DNA of 42,191 nucleotides from a virus: IMG/VR virus record IMGVR_UViG_3300032288_002341, positions 1 to 42,191 of that record, one strand, 5' to 3'. The notes below the pieces were generated by a model that ran no database searches, was not told where the DNA came from, and saw nothing but the letters and a program-made list of their open reading frames with translations. Each line of letters opens with the position of its first letter. Position 1 is the first letter of the stretch. Of the stretch, positions 36,703 to 42,191 are shown one piece after another. Made by a program: the position numbers and the translations under genes.

Positions 36703-37259
36703 AGGAACGCCGTCAAAGGCTGTTTAAGAAATCTAGGCCGTTTATACGGCCTTTTTCTTTGGATGATATGGGATGGCTGTGGGCTGCTTACCGGCAAGGC
36801 TCTTTCAAGATTCAGTCAGGAATGAATCAGCAGGAATTTTCAGATGCCGTCCAAGGAATACTTGGGCATTTTGAAAATTTTATTGTTGACGATGACCATC
36901 CTAAGTTTAAGAGCAAGCGCGGCCCTGTCGCACTGATAACGGTTACCTCAGATGGATGGAGATACGAGCCAGCAATAGCGTTTTTTAAGTGGGCGTCTCC
37001 TAGAAACAAGCTTCGCTGTGCTGTGTCGTTTTTCCATAAGTCTGCGCTTTCCTCAAAGGTTGGCGTATGCGTCGTGCGTTGGGGAAGGTCTGTTCTGCTA
37101 GACCACTTAAAAAACTATGGCGTTTTGTTTCCTCGCGGAAAGATTCCAATGGGGAACATGGACGGAGACGAATACATCTATTCGGTTTTGGGGCGCAAAG
37201 GCTCTGAAGCTATAAAACAAGGCAACAAACATGGCTCTTATCAGACTTCCGACACTTGA
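36636..37259 (+). CDS. Acetyltransferase-like or virion-associated protein (207 residues)
   Basis: The product has a basic start and then RPFIRPFSLDDMGWLWAAYRQGSF and a body (GPVALITVTSDGWRYEPAIAFFKWASPRNKLRCAVSFFHKS) resembling GNAT-like proteins I recall at this position in similar phages. No clear acetyl-CoA motif (Q/RxxGxG/A) was found, so enzyme activity is doubtful. It overlaps the previous gene by 67 bases and the next by 29. Confidence 0.55.
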   Translation: MHNNAIDGKRTAVSSRSPRSELKERRQRLFKKSRPFIRPFSLDDMGWLWAAYRQGSFKIQSGMNQQEFSDAVQGILGHFENFIVDDDHPKFKSKRGPVALITVTSDGWRYEPAIAFFKWASPRNKLRCAVSFFHKSALSSKVGVCVVRWGRSVLLDHLKNYGVLFPRGKIPMGNMDGDEYIYSVLGRKGSEAIKQGNKHGSYQTSDT

Positions 37260-38751
37260 CTCTCGCGGCAATGGAGATACAGGCGTTGCCCCCATTGAGG
37301 CGTATGTTGACACTTCTACTGGGCAGATTCTAAACCGCGTGCGACAGGGTGATAGCGAGAACGGATTTACCTACGCTTATCAGCCGACTGGTCAAACGTG
37401 GGAGTTTGCAAACCGCGCTGGCTCAAATGGTCAGATGATTTACGGTTCCCAAGGCTATACAGCGCCGACATTCCAAGATCAGGGTGACGGCTCTTGGAAC
37501 TCTATGGGTTCTGGTGGTGATACTGCAAACGGTATGCACCAGATTGGCGATGACCCGCAGTTGATGCAGTGGTTGACATCGCACGGCGCAGCACCGCAAT
37601 ACGACCCGAATTACGGGTATGTGGTTTCTGCGAAAGATTGGTCAACGCTCGGCCCTGAGTATCGGAAATCCATTTATACGGGCGGCGACCCGATGAGCGA
37701 TTTCCTCGGCTCTTACGGGCCTTTGCTTGTCGCTGGTTTTGGCGCTGGTTCAATTCTTGGTTCTGGTCTTGGTGGTGTTGCTGGCGCGGGTGATGCATAT
37801 CTACCCGGAGCGCTTGGGGCTGACGGAATTAACTCAGGAATTATAAACGCTGGTCTTGGTTCGGTTGCAGGTGATGCATATCTTCCGGGTGCTTTGCCTA
37901 GTGGAGTAGGTGACGCATATCTTCCGGGGAATATGCTTAGTGGTTCTGGCGCCGCCGCTGGCGATGCCTATCTTCCGGGTTCATTGGCAAATACCCTAAG
38001 CCCATCAGATGCTTTGGCCGCAACTCAGGGCGCACCCGGTGGTTACAGCAGCATTATTCAGCAACTCCAACAGTTGGCACAAAACACGCCGACAAGCCTT
38101 CCGGGGGGAACTCAGGCACCGGCACCCGTTCAAAACGGCCCGACCAATCCTAGCACCGGCCCCAATGGTAGCGTTCCGGGTTCTGCCGCAGGTTCAAGCC
38201 TGTCGCAAATGCTTCAACAACTTGGCATTAGCCCATCTTTGGCTAACCTACTAGCTGGCTCTAGCGGAACCTCTGGTGGACTTCTTGGCGCAGGCATGTC
38301 CGCGCTTCCTTCCTATCTCGCCTATAACTACGCCAGCAACCTACCGCAGCCTAACATCGGTGCCTATACAGACCTCTACAACAAGGCAGGAGACACTTCT
38401 GGACTGCTTGGCACCTACGACCTCAATACCGGCACAGGACGCAGCCAGCTTCAATCTAGCCTGTCCTCGCGGGGTGTCTTGGGTTCATCCTTTGGCGATC
38501 AGGCGCTAACCAACTACAACACGCAGCGCGACCTCGGCAGGGGTTCGCTTGGGTATCAGGGCATCGGCACCCAACTGAACGCCTTGAACGGCGGTAATAC
38601 AACCCTGCTGGCTCAGAACAAGATTAAAACAGACCTGCTCGGCAGGGCATTGGGCGGGGCTGGTAATGCGCTGTCAACTTCCACCACGCCGACAGGTGGA
38701 ACCAATCTGAACGATTGGCTGACTGGCTTTAAAAACATCTTCGCCAGCTAA
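37231..38751 (+). CDS. Ejection/injection-type virion protein with GDAYLPG repeats (506 residues)
   Basis: This Gly/Ala/Ser-rich protein has a glycine-rich hydrophobic stretch (LLVAGFGAGSILGSGLGGVAGAG, about residues 165-187) and four GDAYLPG repeats within residues about 187-250. Its C-terminal region includes SSRGVLGSSFGDQALTNYNTQ. Such proteins leave the virion with the DNA and line a channel across the envelope. The repeats may form a fibrous or membrane-active element. It is the first of three ejection-type genes. Confidence 0.65.
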   Translation: MALIRLPTLDSRGNGDTGVAPIEAYVDTSTGQILNRVRQGDSENGFTYAYQPTGQTWEFANRAGSNGQMIYGSQGYTAPTFQDQGDGSWNSMGSGGDTANGMHQIGDDPQLMQWLTSHGAAPQYDPNYGYVVSAKDWSTLGPEYRKSIYTGGDPMSDFLGSYGPLLVAGFGAGSILGSGLGGVAGAGDAYLPGALGADGINSGIINAGLGSVAGDAYLPGALPSGVGDAYLPGNMLSGSGAAAGDAYLPGSLANTLSPSDALAATQGAPGGYSSIIQQLQQLAQNTPTSLPGGTQAPAPVQNGPTNPSTGPNGSVPGSAAGSSLSQMLQQLGISPSLANLLAGSSGTSGGLLGAGMSALPSYLAYNYASNLPQPNIGAYTDLYNKAGDTSGLLGTYDLNTGTGRSQLQSSLSSRGVLGSSFGDQALTNYNTQRDLGRGSLGYQGIGTQLNALNGGNTTLLAQNKIKTDLLGRALGGAGNALSTSTTPTGGTNLNDWLTGFKNIFAS

Positions 38752-38760
38752 GGGGAAACA

Positions 38761-39858
38761 ATGGCTAATCTTTTGGAAAGCCTCGCAATGGGGCTGAAAA
38801 GCGCGGGTGGAACGCTAAACCCTCAGGTATACGCCGGGAACGAACAGGAATACCAGAACACTATCCAGAACAATCGAGCACAGGAAAACGCACTTCGCAG
38901 CATGGTCATGCAAGCGCAGATGAAGCAGCAAATGCAGCAGCAAGACCCCGAATATCAGGCTAGGTTGCAGGCATTGCGTAACGAGCAGGGTTACAGAAAA
39001 GCCCTTGAGTCATTGCCGCCTGATGCGCCGCTTGAAGAACAGGCAAAACTTGCCATGCGCTTTGGTAAACCTGAAATCGCCGCCCAGTTTGTAAAGGCTA
39101 GGGAAGACCGCGCTACGAGAGAGCAGCAATTTGCTTTGACGATGGAACAGAAGCGCTCAGAACTAGAGGGGCGTTTGCGTGAGGCGCAGAATAACCGCGC
39201 ATCGCGTGAAGAACTGGCACGCATTGCGCAGGAAGGCCGCGCAGACATGCTAAGACTTGCGGCAAGCCTTAGACAGCCTCCGCAACCGCAGATGATTACC
39301 AATAACGACGGCGTGTTCCAAATAGGTCGTGATGGCGTTGCCACGCCTGTAGTTGATGCCAGCGGTAAGCCGTTGACCGGTAAACCGCAGGAAAAAGCGT
39401 TGCCAGCAACAGCGGCTAAAGGTCTTCTTGAAAACAATCAAAACCTCCGCAGGGCTGAAAGTGCGCTTGCATTGATTGAGGGTAAAGATCAAGGTGAAAT
39501 GAAAGGCGATAAAAACGCAACTGGATTGAAAGGCTTTTTGCCTGACGCTGTATTGCAGCGTGTAGACCCGGAAGGCATAGACGCTCGCGCAGCCATTGCA
39601 GACCTTGGCAGCCTTGTTATTCACGACCGATCTGGCGCTGCTGTTACTGCCGCAGAATTCCCGCGCCTTCAACCGTTTATTCCGTCATCCAGAGATGACC
39701 CTGAAACAGTCAAGAAAAAGCTTAAACGCTTTGTTCAGGTTTACAAGGGAATTGTTGACGATACCAAGGGGTTCTATAAGGACTCTGGGTTTAAGGTTCC
39801 TGATTCCGTTGTTGGAACGGGCGGTTCTGGCGAATGGACGGTTAAGGAAAAGAAATAA
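38761..39858 (+). CDS. Internal virion / ejection protein with coiled coil (365 residues)
   Basis: The N-terminal half is a long coiled coil (Gln/Glu/Arg/Ala-rich, about residues 28-170). The C-terminal half has AAIADLGSLVIHDRSGAAVTAAEFPRLQPFIPS, a conserved block I recall in phage internal or ejection proteins. GGGGAAACA precedes the ATG. The stop overlaps the next ATG. It probably travels with the DNA at infection. Confidence 0.7.
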   Translation: MANLLESLAMGLKSAGGTLNPQVYAGNEQEYQNTIQNNRAQENALRSMVMQAQMKQQMQQQDPEYQARLQALRNEQGYRKALESLPPDAPLEEQAKLAMRFGKPEIAAQFVKAREDRATREQQFALTMEQKRSELEGRLREAQNNRASREELARIAQEGRADMLRLAASLRQPPQPQMITNNDGVFQIGRDGVATPVVDASGKPLTGKPQEKALPATAAKGLLENNQNLRRAESALALIEGKDQGEMKGDKNATGLKGFLPDAVLQRVDPEGIDARAAIADLGSLVIHDRSGAAVTAAEFPRLQPFIPSSRDDPETVKKKLKRFVQVYKGIVDDTKGFYKDSGFKVPDSVVGTGGSGEWTVKEKK

Positions 39859-41345
39859 TGCCGACTTTTGAAATTACCGCACCAGACGGTAAAACATACG
39901 AAGTAACCGGCCCCGAAGGTTCAACGGCAGAACAGGCGCTTGCAAAAGTAAAAGAACAGCTTGGCGCATCCACAAAGCCGTCAGAACCGTCAATGCTTGA
40001 TAAGGCTAAAGGCGTTGGTGAGGCCGGTCTTTCTGTGTTGTCCGCAATTCCCGCCGCCGTTGCTGGTAGTGCTGCTGGTGTTTATCAGACAGTAACAGGG
40101 GGGAAATTCGGAACTCCCGAAGGAATACGGCAAGGCGAGCAACGAGCGCAGGAAGTCATGCGAAATATGACTTACCAACCGCGCACCGCAGAAGGCCAGA
40201 ATTATCTGCAAAATGTCAGCAATGTAGTCGATCAAACCAAGATTGCCGGGCTTGGTCCGACTGAGGCTATTGCGTTGGCCGGAACTGCCGGGCCTGCTAT
40301 TCAACAGGTAAAAGCCGCTGCCGCGCCATTAGTTGACGCCGCGACAAATATTCCGGTTGGAAGCATGGTGAAAAATGCAGTTTTGCCTATGCCTAAACCT
40401 GAAATTGCCCGCCTTGCATACAAAGCGCAAGCCCTAGATATACCCCTGCGCCCCGACATGCTTTCGGACAATAAATTCCTCCGCATGATGGGTGAAGCTT
40501 TTGAGAAGGTTCCTTTGTCCGGCTCACGAGAGGATGCCCGCAGGATTGCTTTTAACCGCGCTCTTACGGCTCAAATAGGTGGGGATGCCAATGCCCAAAG
40601 ACTGACGCCAGATGTGTTTAAGGGCGCAATGGATGCTTCTGGCGGAAAGATTGGCGATATCGCTAAAAAAACCCCAATTCGCCTAGATGCTGAATCTGTT
40701 GGAGTGCTGGATTCTCAAGTAGTAAATGCAGAAAAATTTTCTACAGACACAATAGCAAAGATTGTCCGTAATTACGTTGGAGAAATAAAAAACAAAGCCG
40801 CCAACGGAGAAGTAAACGGGGAAGCTTTCAGGAAAATTGATTCACAAATCGGCGCACGCATGAGGGGAACAAGCGACGGCGATCTAAAAATGGCGCTTAG
40901 TGATTTGCAGGATTCTTTGCACGATTTGCTTGCAAAAAACGTCAAAAATCCAGAAGACATTTCTGCGCTTGACACGGCCCGTAGACAGTATGCAATTGGT
41001 AAGACTTTGGAACCGCTTGTTGCCAAATCTCCCAATGGGAACATTAGCCCCGCCGCTTTGATGGGCGCCGTAACAAACACGGCAAGCAAGAAAAGCGCAA
41101 TGGCTAGGGGTGGTGGTGACATTGGCGATCTTGCCAGAATTGGGCAGTTGTTCCTCAAAGAACCAACATCATCTGGAACTGCTGAACGTAGCTTAGTTTA
41201 TGGGGCATTGGGTGGCGGTGCTGCAATGAATCCCGGTGCCGCAGCGGGTGTATGGGGTGCTGCAAACGCATATAACAGGGCTGGCCCTAGTATCGTTAGT
41301 GGAATTCTGCGAAATGCGCCACAAGAAATTCTGTCAAAACAATAA
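39858..41345 (+). CDS. Ejection-type virion protein with small N-terminal beta-grasp-like domain (495 residues)
   Basis: The first 36 residues (FEITAPDGKTYEVTGPEGSTAEQALAKVKEQL) look like a small strand-helix domain that recurs in phage ejection proteins. Then come a hydrophobic Ala/Gly/Val segment (about 55-75) and a large helical body. Near the end, GALGGGAAMNPGAAAGVWGAANAYN is a glycine-alanine rich membrane-like stretch. A terminator follows. It probably helps form the DNA delivery channel. Confidence 0.65.
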   Translation: MPTFEITAPDGKTYEVTGPEGSTAEQALAKVKEQLGASTKPSEPSMLDKAKGVGEAGLSVLSAIPAAVAGSAAGVYQTVTGGKFGTPEGIRQGEQRAQEVMRNMTYQPRTAEGQNYLQNVSNVVDQTKIAGLGPTEAIALAGTAGPAIQQVKAAAAPLVDAATNIPVGSMVKNAVLPMPKPEIARLAYKAQALDIPLRPDMLSDNKFLRMMGEAFEKVPLSGSREDARRIAFNRALTAQIGGDANAQRLTPDVFKGAMDASGGKIGDIAKKTPIRLDAESVGVLDSQVVNAEKFSTDTIAKIVRNYVGEIKNKAANGEVNGEAFRKIDSQIGARMRGTSDGDLKMALSDLQDSLHDLLAKNVKNPEDISALDTARRQYAIGKTLEPLVAKSPNGNISPAALMGAVTNTASKKSAMARGGGDIGDLARIGQLFLKEPTSSGTAERSLVYGALGGGAAMNPGAAAGVWGAANAYNRAGPSIVSGILRNAPQEILSKQ

Positions 41346-41364
41346 CCCGTTTCGGCGGGTTTTT
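41344..41364 (+). terminator. Intrinsic terminator before the tail appendage gene
   Basis: AACCCG-TTTCGG-CGGGTT is followed by TTTC. It overlaps the end of the ejection gene and resembles the terminator at 32517. It separates the ejection genes from the tail appendage and lysis genes. Confidence 0.88.
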
Positions 41365-41382
41365 CATTTCTAGGGTCTGAAT

Positions 41383-42191
41383 ATGGGAACAAAATACAGC
41401 AGCGTAACCGTTAGCGGATACAACAGCAGCCCGCCCGCAGATGATGGTTCTACCTCGGCCAGCAATCAGATTACGTGGGATAGGATTAAAACAAAACTCC
41501 CTGACCCGCTGAATACCGCTATTGCTGCGATCAATTCAGGACTTACCACGGCTTTCGATTACTCGGCGCGGTCTATTACCACCAGCGATTCCGCTATAGC
41601 TTCAGACCACATGAAGACTATAGAAGTTGCGCCTACTGTATCCAGTAACGTCACTGTAACGCTGTCCGATGCTGCGACTATGGCGGCTGGTTACTGCGTT
41701 GGCATCTGCAACCGTTCAAACTTTACAGCTACGGTCACGCGGGCTACGACTTCGGACGTTATTGATAACACGGCTGCGGCTGTTGCTTTGATGCCGCAAA
41801 CGTCAGTTGGTTACAAGGTAAACGCATCGACCAACGGTTATTTGACGATGTATCGCGGAACGATAACAGTTACTTCTGGCAATAGCGGTGACTGGGTAAA
41901 AATCGGCACTACTCAAACCGCTTCCGCATCATCATCTGTTGATTTCACATCAGCAAGTTACGCCACAGCCTTTAACGGAACGTACGACACGATCTGTTTC
42001 AAGTTTGTTGACATTGTTCCGGCAACAAACGCAACTACTTTTGGCGTTAGGGTATCGCAGGCGTCAACGTTCCTGACAGATGCAGGCTATTCCGCATCGT
42101 CAACGGACGGTTCAACAACGGCGCAAGCCACTACATTTTTCCATTCAACTAGCGGTGGAAGCACCACCGTTGCCAACAGCTACAGCGGTGA
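41383..42191 (+). CDS. Tail appendage (fibre/spike-like) protein, N-terminal part
   Basis: An ATG at 41383 opens a frame to the end of the window that continues at base 2 of the left end, giving about 338 residues in total. It opens MGTKYSSVTVSGYNSSPPADDG followed by SASNQITWDRIKTKLPDPLNTAI, a virion-attachment module I recall from many fibre proteins of short-tailed phages. The rest is Thr/Ser/Ala/Gly-rich and beta-prone. It likely contacts the host receptor. Confidence 0.8.
   Translation, partial: MGTKYSSVTVSGYNSSPPADDGSTSASNQITWDRIKTKLPDPLNTAIAAINSGLTTAFDYSARSITTSDSAIASDHMKTIEVAPTVSSNVTVTLSDAATMAAGYCVGICNRSNFTATVTRATTSDVIDNTAAAVALMPQTSVGYKVNASTNGYLTMYRGTITVTSGNSGDWVKIGTTQTASASSSVDFTSASYATAFNGTYDTICFKFVDIVPATNATTFGVRVSQASTFLTDAGYSASSTDGSTTAQATTFFHSTSGGSTTVANSYSG
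42069..42191. repeat. Terminal direct repeat, right copy
   Basis: The last 123 bases equal bases 1-123. The tail-appendage frame is in phase across the copies, since 42070 is in the same codon phase as base 2. See the left copy for interpretation. Confidence 0.95.

Noticed and set aside
1-42191. Diversity-generating retroelement, as in some related temperate podoviruses
   Set aside because: No reverse transcriptase gene was seen, and no adenine-variable repeat of the fibre gene was noticed.
1-42191. tRNA genes or CRISPR arrays
   Set aside because: No cloverleaf with a convincing acceptor stem and T-loop was noticed. The only regular repeats are coding repeats at 9363-9694 with no spacers.

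Overview
This window is the complete genome of a temperate podovirus-like phage, opened inside its tail-appendage gene. The first 123 bases are repeated exactly as the last 123 bases, so the molecule closes into a circle of about 42,068 bp and the fibre gene that runs off the right end finishes at the left end. The host is Gram-negative and probably a proteobacterium: there is a nested Rz/Rz1 spanin pair, a second lipoprotein, and a lambda-like recombination and control region. No tape measure, sheath, major tail tube, reverse transcriptase or phage RNA polymerase was seen. The capsid gene looks like the N4-gp56 family and the terminase resembles the P22/Sf6 type, which points to a short-tailed virion.

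Layout. (1) 41383-42068 plus 1-4752, plus strand: tail appendage, small tail-assembly-like protein, holin candidate and small membrane proteins, a SprT-like zinc protease, a metallophosphoesterase, a GH24 endolysin, a polyvalent-protein-like zincin, and Rz/Rz1. (2) 4749-10059, minus strand: HNH-AP2 endonuclease, tyrosine integrase, excisionase-like protein, Lar-like zinc protein, SSB, YqaJ exonuclease, ERF annealing protein, several small genes, and a DUF7666-like protein with twelve 9-residue repeats. This is the leftward early operon. (3) 10060-11263: immunity region with two divergent HTH pairs. Four dyads of the form TAGG-N4-CCTA (one imperfect) sit on the leftward and rightward early promoters. 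(4) 11264-17719, plus strand: early-right operon with HTH protein, helicase loader-like protein, DnaB-like ATPase, RusA resolvase, NinB-like protein, cytosine-C5 methyltransferase, DUF1364-type nuclease and a Q-like antiterminator, plus many small genes joined by ATGA/TAATG overlaps. (5) 17720-19177: a long stretch without a convincing plus-strand gene, a leftward four-gene operon with its own near-consensus promoter, and a strong plus-strand terminator just before the late genes, as expected for Q-controlled late expression. (6) 19203-41345, plus strand: small genes, GIY-YIG nuclease, terminase small subunit candidate, a 4.5-kb sugar/transferase cassette, terminase large subunit, portal, unknown head-region proteins, scaffold, major capsid, adaptor, tail protein and three ejection-type proteins.

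The most unusual part is the cassette at 21532-26065: a GT9-like glycosyltransferase, a GT-A glycosyltransferase with a DSD motif, a SAM methyltransferase, a capsule-synthesis-type GT-B protein and a DegT/DnrJ/EryC1 aminotransferase, translationally coupled and placed between the small and large terminase genes. It looks like a late-expressed amino-sugar modification system whose target (virion, DNA or host surface glycan) is unknown. Other points worth attention are the operator set, an HNH gene that ends in a copy of the methyltransferase tail, a second long reading frame inside the methyltransferase gene, and the 27-bp repeat array at the head of the leftward operon. All functional names come from reading motifs by eye; no search was run.
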